NCBI GenBank assembly: GCA_015488125.1
Contig: WFOJ01000107.1
Coordinates: forward strand, 1 to 30,221
Direction of reading: 5' to 3'
Length of the DNA: 30,221 bases
Origin: Mariprofundaceae bacterium
Lineage (GTDB): Bacteria > Pseudomonadota > Zetaproteobacteria > Mariprofundales > Mariprofundaceae
Part shown: positions 1-8,838 of the stretch, piece by piece
Numbering within the stretch: the stretch's first letter is position 1
Layout of the letters: each line of letters starts with the position of its first letter
Translations under genes and position numbers: made by a program
The notes under the pieces: generated by a model
Told to the model about the DNA's origin: nothing
The model's database searches: none
The model's input: the letters and a program-made list of their open reading frames with translations, nothing else

Positions 1-2
1 AA

Positions 3-3000
3 CTGGTGGATGGCAACGGCACGCCGCTGGTTAACAGTCCGCTGCAATTCACCATACCAGCGGCCTATTCGGCGCAGTTTACGCAGAATGGTTTGCAGAC
101 GCTGGATCTGTACACCGATGCCAATGGTATGGCCGTGGCCACCATCAGCGATTTGTATGCTGAAACGGTACCGGTGACGGTGAATGCTCTGAACTACGGT
201 GTAGCGCAGACCATCAATCAGGTATTTGCCAGCAATACCGGCGTTGGCACGGTGATTGCTTCGGCCAGCGGCAACAGCAATATCAGTGGCGCCAACTGCA
301 ATGCTGTCTGGGATCTTTATGGTTCGCCCTACCATGTGCAAAACTCGGTCTATATCGGCGCCGGCTGCCGCCTGCAAATCGACCCTTATGTGGTGGTGAA
401 GTTCAACGACTGGACGGGGTTGTATGTGCAAAATGGCGGTGTGCTGGATGTTTACGGGCAGACAGGAGCAGGGGTGACGTTTACTTCTGTAAATGATGAT
501 AGCATCGCCGGCGTTGTTCCAGGCAGCACGGGTGCGCCGGTCGCGGGTAACTGGTATGGCCTGGATTATCAGAGCGGTTCGGCAGGTTCCATGGCCTTTG
601 CCGAGGTACGTTATGCCGATCATGCACTGTATGTGCGTAACAGTTCACCGCGATTGGATAACTTTACAGCTACGGAGTTCAGCGCCTCCGGCCTTTATCT
701 GCAATCGTATACCAACGAAATCACCAGTCCGCTTGTTACCAATCTGGTGTTGAATACCACAGGTACCTCGAATTATCCGTTGTATTTGCTCGACAGCTCC
801 AATAACGCAGCCAGCGTGGTGGCGCCAACGATTACCGGCAGTTCGATTACCACGGCATCGACTAACACCGGCTATGGCGCGATTTATATGAACGGGCAAG
901 GGGTACAACCAACGATCAGCAATATGACGATCAATGGCGGCGCTTATAGCCTGTATGCACGCAATGGCGCAGGCGGTACGTTCACTGGCAATACCTTTGA
1001 TGGCGCAATCAACGAAAGCATTTATCTGGCTGATGCCTCCTCACCATCCATTGATGCCAGCAATACACTCAGCAACAGCGCCGCGCCTTATTTGATGGTA
1101 GGTCAGACACTTCCTGCAACGCTGGCAGCGGCACTGGGCGCAGGCATTACGGATGTGTACAGCGTCCACTTAACGGGCACATTCAGCGCTGCCAATACCG
1201 TGCTGGCTGCTGATCCGTTGGCCAGTGGTAACTCCGTGTGGAATGTGATTGGCAACCTGTACGTCGGCAATGGCGCCCGCTTGCAGATTGATCCTTATGC
1301 AGTGCTGAAGTTCAACAACTGGATCGGGCTGTATGTGCAAAATGGCGCTGTGCTGGATGTCTATGGTACAGCGACGCAGCCGGTAACGTTTACCCTGGCC
1401 AATGATGATTACGCCGGAGCGGTTCTCCCTAGTAGTAATGGTATGCCGGTCGCGGGTAACTGGTATGGCCTGGATTATCAGAGCGGTTCGGCAGGTTCCA
1501 TGGCTTTTGCCGAGGTACGTTATGCAAGCGATGCGTTATACGTGAGTAATAGCTCTCCTCGACTGGATAACTTCACGGCCACTGAATTCAGTAATACTGG
1601 TTTGTATTTGTACGCAACGACTAATCAGGTAACCAGTCCCATTGTTACTGCATTGACTTTGAGCACTACCGCCAATAACAATCATCCGCTGTATATTTAT
1701 GCCAGTGGTACGGGTATCGTGAACCCGGTTCTCAATGGCGGTAATATCACTACGGCGTCAACGAATAGCAATTATGGCGCTATTTACATAGATGGTGCAG
1801 CAAATCCGCAGATCAGTAATTTTACTATATCCGGCGGTGCTTACAATCTTTATGAACGCAATGGCGCAGGTGGTACTTTCACGGCGAACACCTTCGACGG
1901 CGCGACCAATGAAAGTATTTATCTGGCCAATGCTTCGCCCGTGATTGATGCCAGCAATACCATCAGCAACAGCGCCGCACCTTATTTGATGGTAGGTCAG
2001 AGTTTGCCGGCGACACTAACACCGGTACTGGGCGCAGGCATTGTGGATGTGTATAGCGTTCATTTAACAGGCACATTCAGCGCAGCCAATACCGTGCTGG
2101 CTGCTGATCCGCTGGTCAGTGGTAACTCTGTGTGGAATGTCGTTGGCAGTTTGTATGTCGGCAGTGGTGCCCGCTTGCAGATTGATCCTTACAGTGTGCT
2201 CAAGTTTAATAACGGGACCGGTTTGTATGTGCAAAATGGCGGTGTGCTGGATGTCTATGGTACAGCCACGCAACCGGTAACGTTTACCCTGGCCAATGAT
2301 GATTACGCCGGCGCGATTCTCCCTAGTAGTAATGGTATGCCGGTCGCGGGTAACTGGTATGGCCTGGATTATCAAGGTGGTTCGGCGGGCTCCATGGCTT
2401 TTGCCGAGGTACGTTATGCCGATCATGCACTGTATGTGCGCAACAGTTCACCGCGATTGGATCATTTTACGGCGACGGAGTTCAGTGCCTCCGGCCTTTA
2501 TCTGCGATCATATACCAACGAAATCACCAGTCCACTTGTGACCAATCTGGTGTTGAATACCACAGATACCTCGAATTATCCGTTATATTTGCTCGACAGC
2601 TCCAATAACGCAGCCAGCGTGGTGGCGCCAACGATTACCGGCAGTTCGATTACCACGGCATCGACTAACACAGCTTACGGCGCGATTTACATGAGTGGAC
2701 AGGGCGTGCAACCAACGATCAGTAATATGACGATCAATGGCGGTGCCTACAGCTTGTATGCAAGTAATGGCGCAGGTGGTACGTTTACCGGTAATAGCTT
2801 TGCTGGTGCTATTCACGAAAGCATTTATCTGGCGAATGCCTCTTCACCAACGATTGATGCCAGCAATACGCTCAGCAACAGCGCTGCTGCCTTCCGTTTG
2901 GTTGGGCAAACGCTGCCGGCAAATGTTTCTTCACTGTTGGCAAGCAATGGCACGGGGATTGCTGATCCGTACAGCCTGCGCATCAGTGGTACGCTGGCTG

Positions 3001-4709
3001 CGGGAGCGAACGAACGCCTGAGTCCGGATCCTTTGGCTACAGGTAATTCGCAGTGGTGGATTGTGAGTGATCTGATCGTTCCCGCCGGTGCATCGCTGAC
3101 TGTGGATCCCTATACAGTGGTGAAGCTGTCGCCGTGGAATACGGATGTTATCGTCGATGGCGTATTGGATGTGTATGGCTCGGCCAGTCAACCGGTGATC
3201 TTCACTTCGGTGAATGATGATGCCTACGGCGTGGCGCTGCCTTCCTCTACTGGCACGCCGGGGGCGCAGGACTGGGGTGATATTATGTATCGCACGGGCA
3301 GCAGCGGCAGCTTGCGCTTCGCCCACATGCGCTATGGCTGGGAGTTGTACGTCAACAACAGCTCGCCACTGCTGCAGGATGTCAGCATCTTCAATAATGG
3401 CTCTTATGGCCTGCATATCTATGGCAGCAATAATGCCTATGTGACGGCGCCGACAGTGCAAAATCTGAGTATCGCTGAATCCAGTGGCATCTATATCCAG
3501 AGCGGCACGAGCATGGTCACCCAGCCTGTGTTCAGCGGCAGCCATCAGATCACGCGCAGCAGCAACAGCGGTTATGGCCTGTATCTGGCAGGCGCCGGAG
3601 TGAGTACTACGCTGACGAACCTGACCTTGCGCGGGTTTGATCTGGGCGTGCTGGTTGATCTCAATGCTTCGCTGACGCTAAGCAATAGCCTGATCGAGGG
3701 GACACTGAGCAATGGCGTGCGGCTGGGTTGGTCATCCCAGACGGGAGCTATCAGCCTTAGCAACAACCGCATTCTCAACAATCAAAATGGTGCGGGTATT
3801 CTGGTTAATAATGTGCCTGCCGGTACGGTCATTGAGCATAATTTGATTCGTGGCAACAGTGGCCAATGGGGCGATTATGCCGGTGGCATTGATGTTGCTT
3901 CATCCGTGACGACGAATCCGCAAATCCGCAATAATCTGATTGTCGAAAACAGCGCTACCTACAGCCTCGGTAGCGGTGGTATCAGCGTGCGCAATGGCGC
4001 TGTCGTCAGCCTGCTGAATAATACCATTAGCGACAATCTCATCACCGATGCTACCGCCGATGGCGCGGGCTTGCGGGCAATTGGCACAGCCAACGTCACC
4101 ATGCAGGACAATATCATCGCTGCCAACAACAAAAATGGCAGCCTGAACGACGTATTCAGCACAGCAATCCTGAGCGAAAGCTATAACCTGGTGCAGGATG
4201 GTCGCATCAATAATGGTGTGAATGACGTGTATGCCGTACCACAGATGACGGGTGGCTGGTATTTAGGGGCGGCATCACCGGCAATCAATGCCGATCCTTA
4301 TCAGTACCTGGCACTACCATGGCTGGCGGCCAATCCTTATGCTGAAGCGAATACCAGCGATGCCGGTAACCTGGATCTTGGCTATCATCATCGTCAGCCT
4401 ACGCCGGTGATCAGCGCCACATTGACGACAGTCAGCCCTCTCAACGTCAATCTCGGCGGCCTAGCGACTGCCGTAACACTGACGGTCACGCCGAAGGACA
4501 CTGCGGGTAATGTGGTCGGCAGTGGGTTGCAGCTTAAAGCGACGCTGGCCAATGGCCTGTCCGGGGCCAGTGTTGTCTGGCCTGTCAGGGATCTTGGCGA
4601 TGGTCGTTATGAGGTGGTCATCAATGCCGGTTCACCAGCGATGACGGATACCGTTAGTATTACGGTGAATGGCGTATTACTGAACAACACGGCGCAAATT
4701 ACATGGTAG
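3..4709 (+). CDS. Large repetitive beta-helix surface/secreted protein, 5'-truncated by window
   Basis: The reading frame is open at the left edge, so the true start lies outside; about 1,568 residues are visible. The N-terminal ~85 residues and C-terminal ~100 residues look like Ig-like (invasin/Big-type) beta-sandwich modules. Between them are three full ~300-residue units and part of a fourth. Each unit begins near a 'GARLQIDPY'-type motif, followed by 'LYVQNG.LDVYG' and 'GNWYGLDYQ', the Gly/Asn/Ser-rich pattern of a parallel right-handed beta-helix. Residues ~1220-1390 carry 'NNRILNN' and 'NNLIVEN' rungs typical of pectate-lyase-like helices. The composition (Asn, Ser, Thr, Gly rich; almost no Cys) fits an exported adhesin or polysaccharide-binding protein. 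The end (NNTAQITW) shows no autotransporter barrel or sorting signal, so the secretion route is unknown. Family assignment rests on repeat pattern only; the exact ligand cannot be inferred. Confidence 0.85.
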   Translation: MVDGNGTPLVNSPLQFTIPAAYSAQFTQNGLQTLDLYTDANGMAVATISDLYAETVPVTVNALNYGVAQTINQVFASNTGVGTVIASASGNSNISGANCNAVWDLYGSPYHVQNSVYIGAGCRLQIDPYVVVKFNDWTGLYVQNGGVLDVYGQTGAGVTFTSVNDDSIAGVVPGSTGAPVAGNWYGLDYQSGSAGSMAFAEVRYADHALYVRNSSPRLDNFTATEFSASGLYLQSYTNEITSPLVTNLVLNTTGTSNYPLYLLDSSNNAASVVAPTITGSSITTASTNTGYGAIYMNGQGVQPTISNMTINGGAYSLYARNGAGGTFTGNTFDGAINESIYLADASSPSIDASNTLSNSAAPYLMVGQTLPATLAAALGAGITDVYSVHLTGTFSAANTVLAADPLASGNSVWNVIGNLYVGNGARLQIDPYAVLKFNNWIGLYVQNGAVLDVYGTATQPVTFTLANDDYAGAVLPSSNGMPVAGNWYGLDYQSGSAGSMAFAEVRYASDALYVSNSSPRLDNFTATEFSNTGLYLYATTNQVTSPIVTALTLSTTANNNHPLYIYASGTGIVNPVLNGGNITTASTNSNYGAIYIDGAANPQISNFTISGGAYNLYERNGAGGTFTANTFDGATNESIYLANASPVIDASNTISNSAAPYLMVGQSLPATLTPVLGAGIVDVYSVHLTGTFSAANTVLAADPLVSGNSVWNVVGSLYVGSGARLQIDPYSVLKFNNGTGLYVQNGGVLDVYGTATQPVTFTLANDDYAGAILPSSNGMPVAGNWYGLDYQGGSAGSMAFAEVRYADHALYVRNSSPRLDHFTATEFSASGLYLRSYTNEITSPLVTNLVLNTTDTSNYPLYLLDSSNNAASVVAPTITGSSITTASTNTAYGAIYMSGQGVQPTISNMTINGGAYSLYASNGAGGTFTGNSFAGAIHESIYLANASSPTIDASNTLSNSAAAFRLVGQTLPANVSSLLASNGTGIADPYSLRISGTLAAGANERLSPDPLATGNSQWWIVSDLIVPAGASLTVDPYTVVKLSPWNTDVIVDGVLDVYGSASQPVIFTSVNDDAYGVALPSSTGTPGAQDWGDIMYRTGSSGSLRFAHMRYGWELYVNNSSPLLQDVSIFNNGSYGLHIYGSNNAYVTAPTVQNLSIAESSGIYIQSGTSMVTQPVFSGSHQITRSSNSGYGLYLAGAGVSTTLTNLTLRGFDLGVLVDLNASLTLSNSLIEGTLSNGVRLGWSSQTGAISLSNNRILNNQNGAGILVNNVPAGTVIEHNLIRGNSGQWGDYAGGIDVASSVTTNPQIRNNLIVENSATYSLGSGGISVRNGAVVSLLNNTISDNLITDATADGAGLRAIGTANVTMQDNIIAANNKNGSLNDVFSTAILSESYNLVQDGRINNGVNDVYAVPQMTGGWYLGAASPAINADPYQYLALPWLAANPYAEANTSDAGNLDLGYHHRQPTPVISATLTTVSPLNVNLGGLATAVTLTVTPKDTAGNVVGSGLQLKATLANGLSGASVVWPVRDLGDGRYEVVINAGSPAMTDTVSITVNGVLLNNTAQITW
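349..3480 (+). repeat. Three and a half tandem ~0.9-kb coding units
   Basis: The landmark encoding 'GNWYGL' begins at 546, 1455 and 2349, with a divergent counterpart near 3269. Unit lengths are therefore about 909, 894 and ~920 bp. Units 1-3 are highly similar at the nucleotide level and unit 4 has diverged. Similarity is mosaic: unit 3 matches unit 2 around the landmark (2260-2350 against 1366-1456) but matches unit 1 from about 2400 to 2760 (against 600-960). Boundaries are approximate. Confidence 0.85.
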
Positions 4710-5070
4710 ATGTTAAATGCATATCTAAAGCTTGCTCATTGTACCACAGGGGGTCGGCGATCAGAATGGTGTTATCGACGATGACACGTGGTCTATTGCG
4801 GTCGTCATGTTCATGAATCAAGCGATCGAGTATGAACAAACTGCCGGTCGGCAGGCCATGCTGGTGAATGGCTTGTGCTGCATAAACAGAGCAATGCGGC
4901 CAGGAAGGGCAGGGGCGGCCATCAAGCTCACCGATCATGGTACGATAAGTCAACAATGGCCATGATGATAGCTGAACATCAGAAGGGCTGGCAAAACGAA
5001 GGAAGCCAAGGCCAAGCAACAGCGAGAGGCCAGCGAGCAAGGCATAGCGACGAAAACAACGAATTGACAT
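4699..5070 (-). CDS. YidD-like small membrane-anchored protein
   Basis: A 123-residue protein starting MSIRCFRR, with one hydrophobic N-terminal segment (about residues 9-27). The core pattern C-P-x-x-P-x-CS-x-Y-x3-AI-x2-HG, then a Gly and 'DRLIHE', matches the YidD family (membrane protein insertion efficiency factor): paired cysteines, CS-x-Y, and a basic helix. Classical YidD is about 85 residues; the extra C-terminal part ('ADPLWYN') resembles longer YidD-like paralogues. The start at 5070 is chosen because an upstream in-frame start at 5133 lies inside the repeat at 5083-5225, while a GGGGA-type SD sits just before 5070. The 3' end overlaps the convergent large gene by 11 bp. By analogy it may assist inner-membrane protein insertion, but a paralogue role is possible. 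Confidence 0.6.
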   Translation of the reverse strand: MSIRCFRRYALLAGLSLLLGLGFLRFASPSDVQLSSWPLLTYRTMIGELDGRPCPSWPHCSVYAAQAIHQHGLPTGSLFILDRLIHEHDDRNRPRVIVDNTILIADPLWYNEQALDMHLTSTM

Positions 5071-5082
5071 TGGTATCCCCGG

Positions 5083-5225
5083 GAATCTGTCGGACTTCGG
5101 CAAATCTACTACGAAAAACCGGATATTGGCCACATCTTCGCCTTGTTTTTGTTAAATAGCGCTGCTATTTGCCGCCAACAGGTCGTATATTTGGCTCAAC
5201 TCCCGCTATTTCTCGTGACGATTGC
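5083..5225. mobile_element. MITE-like palindromic repeat, copy 1 (right end missing)
   Basis: This 143-bp stretch matches 9972-10114 over its whole length with scattered substitutions and two compensating 1-bp indels. Shared blocks include the core 'gttaaatagcgctgctatt' and 'ctcgtgacgattgc'. The left end (gaatctgtcggactt) is a degraded form of the terminal inverted repeat seen in copy 2. The right terminal repeat is absent: unrelated sequence follows 5225. There is no coding capacity. It lies between the CDF gene and the YidD-like gene. Confidence 0.8.
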
Positions 5226-5280
5226 GAAATAGGGGCATCATAACAACAGAGCGGTCGTCCTGGATAGCCTTCTTCTGCGG

Positions 5281-6240
5281 CTAACGTGATAGTTCATGCT
5301 CTGGTGGCGGCTCCATTAGCCCTGTCGGATCCTGATGAATAATTACGTCAGCAGCTGGGAATGACTCGCATATGGCAGCCTCAACTTCATCGGCGATCTG
5401 ATGCGCCTGATGTAAGGGTAGATCAGCATCAAGTACCAGATGCAGCTGGATGTAATAACGGCTGCCCGATTTTCGGGTGCGCATATCGTGCACGCTTTCG
5501 GCCATGGGGTGCGCCAACGCGATATTCCTGATTTTCTCACGTTCTTCTTCGGGTAATTCGTGATCCATCAGTTCATCCCAGGACTGACGAACGATTCCCC
5601 AGGCGCTATGCAGAATAAATCCTGCAATGAGCAAACCAAAACATGCGTCGAAGCCCGACCATCCCCAGCCAGCCAGCACCAATGCGGCAACAACGCCTGT
5701 GTTAGCATACAAATCACTTTTATAGTGCAAGGCATCCGCCTGAATAGCCGTGGATGCGGTACGTCTGATCACATGTCGCTGAAACGCCAGCAACAGCAGC
5801 GTCAACATCACTGACAGCAGCATGATGCCGAGGCTGATTTCAACAGCGTCAACGGGTTGCGGATGCCATAGTCTACGAACACTTTCGAGGATAAGAAACA
5901 ACGCCGAGCCGGCGATAAACATCGACTGCCCCATGCCGGCCAGCGCCTCGGCCTTACCATGGCCAAAACGATGCTCGTTATCCGGCGGTTCCAGCGCGTG
6001 ACGGACAGCAAGCATATTGAGCAGTGAAGCCAGCACATCAAGGCAGGAATCAAGCAAAGTCGCCAGAATACTGATCGAATCGCTGAGAAACCAGGCGATC
6101 AGTTTGGCCACAATCAGCATGCTGGCCACCGAAACAGAGGCCAGCGTTGCCAGGCGCAACAGGTGTGCGTGTTCGGGCGCTACCTTGAAGCCAGTCTGCG
6201 TTTCTTCAGTCACCGCAAAACATGGTGCCGATGCCTTCAT
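5281..6240 (-). CDS. Cation diffusion facilitator (FieF-like metal/proton antiporter)
   Basis: A 319-residue inner-membrane protein of the CDF family, exporting divalent metal (Zn, Fe, Cd or similar) in exchange for protons. Six hydrophobic segments fall in residues ~28-210. The transport-site pattern is present: 'LLDSCLDVLASLLN' in TM2 (two Asp) and 'HYKSDLYANTGVV' in TM5 (His and Asp), as in FieF. 'NEHRFGHGKAEALAGM' follows TM2 as in the family. The cytoplasmic C-terminal domain (~215-310) has 'HDMRTRKSGSRYYIQLHLVLD', the usual metal-sensing ferredoxin-like fold. The ATG at 6240 lies 35 bp inside argB; a GTG at 6213 is an alternative start nearer the argB stop, and neither has a strong SD. 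Expression is probably coupled to argB. The metal cannot be told from sequence. Confidence 0.9.
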   Translation of the reverse strand: MKASAPCFAVTEETQTGFKVAPEHAHLLRLATLASVSVASMLIVAKLIAWFLSDSISILATLLDSCLDVLASLLNMLAVRHALEPPDNEHRFGHGKAEALAGMGQSMFIAGSALFLILESVRRLWHPQPVDAVEISLGIMLLSVMLTLLLLAFQRHVIRRTASTAIQADALHYKSDLYANTGVVAALVLAGWGWSGFDACFGLLIAGFILHSAWGIVRQSWDELMDHELPEEEREKIRNIALAHPMAESVHDMRTRKSGSRYYIQLHLVLDADLPLHQAHQIADEVEAAICESFPAADVIIHQDPTGLMEPPPEHELSR

Positions 6241-7093
6241 CGGTCAGTAGTTCAAGCAACAGGGCATGAGGCAGGCGACCATCAATGATATGCGCATGAG
6301 AAACGCCGTGAGCGAGCGCTTCCAGGCAGCAATTCACCTTGGGAATCATGCCGCCGGCAATAACGCCGCTATTCATCATGGCACGCGCTCTGTTTGCATC
6401 AAGGCTACTGCAAAGCTGTTTTTGCTCATCCAGCACGCCGGTGACATCAGTCAACAGAATAAGTTTACTGGCATCCATGGCGCATGCCACTGCCGAAGCC
6501 ACATAGTCCGCGTTAATATTGTAACTTTGATTGTCTGACTGGTGAAAACCCACAGGGGCAATCACAGGAATAAAGCGATCCTGCTCCAACAGTCGCAGTA
6601 CATCCGTGTTGATGCGATGTACCTTGCCGACATGGCCAAGATCAATCAGTTCCGGCACGTTCATGGCTGGATTATTGCGCTCTATATGCATTTTTCGCGC
6701 ACAAATCAGACCCGCATCCTTACCGGAAAGTCCAACAGCCCGCCCACCGGCGCGGTTGATATTGGCCACTACTTCCTTGTTGACGCGGCCTGCCAGCACC
6801 ATTTCCACCACATCCATGGTTTCACTGTCGGTAACGCGCATGCCATCAATAAATTCACTTTGCTTGCCGATTTGTTGAAGCACTTTGCCGATTTGTGGGC
6901 CGCCGCCATGCACGACCACAGGGTTCACACCAATCTGCTTAAGCAGGGCAATATCCCGTGCAAACCCCCATTTCAGTTCCTCATCCACCATGGCGTTGCC
7001 ACCATATTTGATAACAATCACCTGACCAGCCAAACGCTGGATATGCGGCATCGCCTCAATCAGTGTATGAGCAATATTTTGAGCGTTTTTCAT
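6206..7093 (-). CDS. argB: Acetylglutamate kinase
   Basis: A 295-residue cytoplasmic enzyme catalysing the second step of arginine synthesis: ATP-dependent phosphorylation of N-acetylglutamate. Amino-acid kinase motifs are all present: 'VIKYGGNAM' near residue 30 (catalytic Lys), 'VVHGGGPQIGKVL' near 65, 'GLSGKDAG' near 140, and 'VIAGGMIPKVNCC' near 245. Length is normal for the family. The start ATG overlaps the preceding gene's stop as ATGA, with an AAGAAG SD-like stretch upstream. It sits in a tightly coupled run: lipoprotein, membrane protein, argB, CDF exporter. No other arginine-pathway gene is beside it; the ArgG-like protein at the right end belongs to a different cluster. Confidence 0.96.
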   Translation of the reverse strand: MKNAQNIAHTLIEAMPHIQRLAGQVIVIKYGGNAMVDEELKWGFARDIALLKQIGVNPVVVHGGGPQIGKVLQQIGKQSEFIDGMRVTDSETMDVVEMVLAGRVNKEVVANINRAGGRAVGLSGKDAGLICARKMHIERNNPAMNVPELIDLGHVGKVHRINTDVLRLLEQDRFIPVIAPVGFHQSDNQSYNINADYVASAVACAMDASKLILLTDVTGVLDEQKQLCSSLDANRARAMMNSGVIAGGMIPKVNCCLEALAHGVSHAHIIDGRLPHALLLELLTDEGIGTMFCGD

Positions 7094-7587
7094 GAATGCT
7101 TCTTGCGCAAGGGTTCAGGTTCAGCATCCAGTGCCTGTTGCCACATCCATAACGAAGCGCACACAGCCAGTGTCACGCCAATACTGATCAGCAGATAATC
7201 ATTCTGTGGATTACCCAACTGCTGCCCCATTGACAGAAAAATCAGCAAGGCGGGGGCGATAACTGCCAGCCGCGTCCATTGCAGCGACTGGCGCAACATG
7301 ACGCAGGCAGCTGCCGGCACAGACATCAGGGCAAACAAGGTAAGCACAATCCAGTGATTTTCCGGATCATGCGCCAGCAGGTGGTCCATCAGCCCGCCTT
7401 GTGCGCCCTGCATGCGCATATCCATTGCACCTGCCACCAGTAATATCAGTACTGCCAGCAGCAACCAGAGCAACCAGCCAAGCCAGCGTCGTTGCCGCAC
7501 GGCATGATTCATCCAGACGCCATTGCCCAGTACGTACATAACGGCAGCAAAATACATCCCCCAGGGTGCATATTCAAAATTGATCAC
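7090..7587 (-). CDS. Five-helix integral membrane protein, unknown function
   Basis: A 165-residue very hydrophobic protein with about five predicted membrane segments (near residues 8-25, 35-53, 79-98, 107-122 and 131-149) and a short charged tail (EPEPLRKKHS). I do not recognise a family. The start is GTG at 7587, supported by an AGGAG SD seven bases upstream and a GTGA overlap with the lipoprotein stop. Its own stop overlaps argB's start (ATGA). The tight coupling to the lipoprotein suggests the two work together at the inner membrane, with argB carried along in the transcript. Function is otherwise unknown. Confidence 0.75.
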   Translation of the reverse strand: MINFEYAPWGMYFAAVMYVLGNGVWMNHAVRQRRWLGWLLWLLLAVLILLVAGAMDMRMQGAQGGLMDHLLAHDPENHWIVLTLFALMSVPAAACVMLRQSLQWTRLAVIAPALLIFLSMGQQLGNPQNDYLLISIGVTLAVCASLWMWQQALDAEPEPLRKKHS

Positions 7588-8090
7588 GTATTACTCCTGT
7601 TGGCAGGTGCCTGCTGAACAGCCCTGACGCTGATCCACCATTCGGGGTCATCAAGACCAAATAATTCGGGGAACTTCTGGTACATCCAGCCTTCATGGAT
7701 GATATGCCCCTTTTTCATGATCCGCAACCATGCGGCAGGATTATCGACGTCATCATCTTCACGATACCCGTCTTTGTCAACACGAAGGCCGTGCGCTACT
7801 CCCAGCAACTCAATCGTCATATCACCGCGTTTTACGGGATTTTCGGTGGTGAGATGATAATCCCATCGTCTGGCTTTGTGTTTGTTGAGCAGGCTGATAT
7901 CGGCACTCATGCCTTCGTGAACAGCCCACGTCGGTACCTGCCTGGCCAGTGCGCTGGTGCTATGGTGATCCTGTGCCGGTTGCATGGGAATCATCCACTC
8001 AATCTGCGTGACATCATCATTATCACATCCGGCAAGAACAAGGCCGACCATAAAAAGCAAGGAAAGAAATGTCATTCTGTAATAAGACAA
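7584..8090 (-). CDS. Putative lipoprotein
   Basis: A protein of 163-168 residues with a lipoprotein signal: a hydrophobic stretch and the lipobox 'LVLAGC', predicted to be cut before Cys. The mature part is hydrophilic, with no family I recognise; 'WDYHLTTENPVKRGD' and 'WMYQKFPELFGLDDPEWW' suggest a small beta-rich domain. Start choice: TTG at 8090 has a G-rich SD-like run six bases upstream (and adds MSYYR), while ATG at 8075 gives a tidier signal peptide but no SD. The gene follows the tRNA-Ser with about 80 bp between them and no obvious terminator. It is translationally coupled to the membrane protein that follows. Confidence 0.7.
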   Translation of the reverse strand: MSYYRMTFLSLLFMVGLVLAGCDNDDVTQIEWMIPMQPAQDHHSTSALARQVPTWAVHEGMSADISLLNKHKARRWDYHLTTENPVKRGDMTIELLGVAHGLRVDKDGYREDDDVDNPAAWLRIMKKGHIIHEGWMYQKFPELFGLDDPEWWISVRAVQQAPANRSNT

Positions 8091-8171
8091 GAAGCCCCCC
8101 TGGAAAGCTCAGCTGAAGCGTGTGGCAATAATCCGCACCTGACACTTATCCAGAGGAATGCCGGAATTCAG

Positions 8172-8261
8172 TGGCGGAGAGAGAGGGATTCGAACCCTCG
8201 ATAGGTGTTAGCCTATACGCCCTTAGCAGGGGCGCGCTTTCAGCCACTCAGCCATCTCTCC
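8172..8261 (-). tRNA. tRNA-Ser(GCU)
   Basis: Read on the minus strand, GGAGAGA at 8261 pairs with TCTCTCC of the acceptor 3' arm. D-loop sequence TGGCTGAGTGGCTGA, anticodon GCT at 8225-8227 inside CCCCTGCTAAGGGC, a long variable arm typical of class II tRNAs (GTATAGGCTAACACCTAT), T-arm GGGTTCGAATCCC, discriminator G and an encoded CCA at 8172-8174. The long variable arm and G discriminator identify serine. It decodes AGC/AGU. Confidence 0.97.
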
Positions 8262-8310
8262 GAATCTTTGCCAGCTCGTGAAACAAGCCGCAGAGCGCGG
8301 CATTATGGTA

Positions 8311-8338
8311 AGAAAAAGGGACTTGGCAAGTCCCCTTT
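8311..8338 (-). terminator. Rho-independent terminator after cytochrome c
   Basis: On the minus strand, GGGACTT pairs with AAGTCCC around a GCC loop, flanked by AAAGG before and a T-rich tract (TTTTTCTT) after. It lies 38 bp past the cytochrome c stop and separates that gene from the tRNA. Confidence 0.85.
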
Positions 8339-8375
8339 CGCCAGACACCGCCTTGCGCGCACCCTGCCTTGCAGT

Positions 8376-8732
8376 CTAAAGCGTTTTCAAAAAAGCAATA
8401 ATATCCATCCGGTTTTGCTCTACCTGCATTTCAGGAAATGTTGGCATCACGATAGGCTTGCCCTTGACCAGTTCCTTGGCTGCAGCGTCTTTTTTGACGA
8501 AGGCTTCGGGGCCGGAAATCCATTCATTGATCCATTCCAGCGTACGTCTCTTGGTCACACCCTTAAAGCCAGGCGCACCTACGGCACTTGCCTCATCAGT
8601 CAAATGATGGCAATGCACACAAATTTGATCGTAAATGGCCTTGCCTTTGGCTGCATCACCCGTCGAAAAGTCTGCCGCACTCACCATTGCGGGGAGACAA
8701 AAAGCCAGAATACATGAAATAACACACTTCAT
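8376..8732 (-). CDS. Periplasmic monohaem c-type cytochrome
   Basis: A 118-residue protein with a Sec signal peptide (MKCVISCILAFCLPAMVSA, cut likely after VSA). The haem-attachment motif CVHCH lies about residue 38-42, and Met of 'IVMPTFPEM' near residue 100 is the likely sixth ligand. This is the pattern of small class I soluble cytochromes c that carry single electrons in the periplasm. The start is set at 8732 rather than the longer in-frame start at 8783, because AGAGGTGG lies just upstream and the signal peptide begins here. It is probably monocistronic: a 106-bp gap precedes it and a strong terminator follows. The partner oxidase or reductase is not in the window. Confidence 0.9.
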   Translation of the reverse strand: MKCVISCILAFCLPAMVSAADFSTGDAAKGKAIYDQICVHCHHLTDEASAVGAPGFKGVTKRRTLEWINEWISGPEAFVKKDAAAKELVKGKPIVMPTFPEMQVEQNRMDIIAFLKTL

Positions 8733-8838
8733 ACGCCACCTCTGCAGCGCACTGTAGTCACAAGAGCTCTCACCTGCAAGCACAACTCAGTCCCCCTGAA
8801 CAGTAAAAAAATTCCCCCTGTCTGGCAGAAGGATAAAA

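Noticed and set aside
2931..3545. Minus-strand open frame of ~200 codons inside the beta-helix gene
   Set aside because: Composition is low-complexity and it lies wholly inside a strongly supported plus-strand coding region; no SD or domain.
6542..7198. Plus-strand frame of ~218 codons over argB
   Set aside because: Antisense to a fully conserved argB; no family resemblance.
7695..8204. Plus-strand frame of 169 codons opposite the lipoprotein and running into the tRNA
   Set aside because: It extends into the tRNA-Ser gene and overlaps a lipoprotein with a clear lipobox and coupled neighbours.
8205..8717. Plus-strand 170-codon frame across the tRNA flank and cytochrome c
   Set aside because: It is antisense to a cytochrome with haem motif, signal peptide, SD and terminator.
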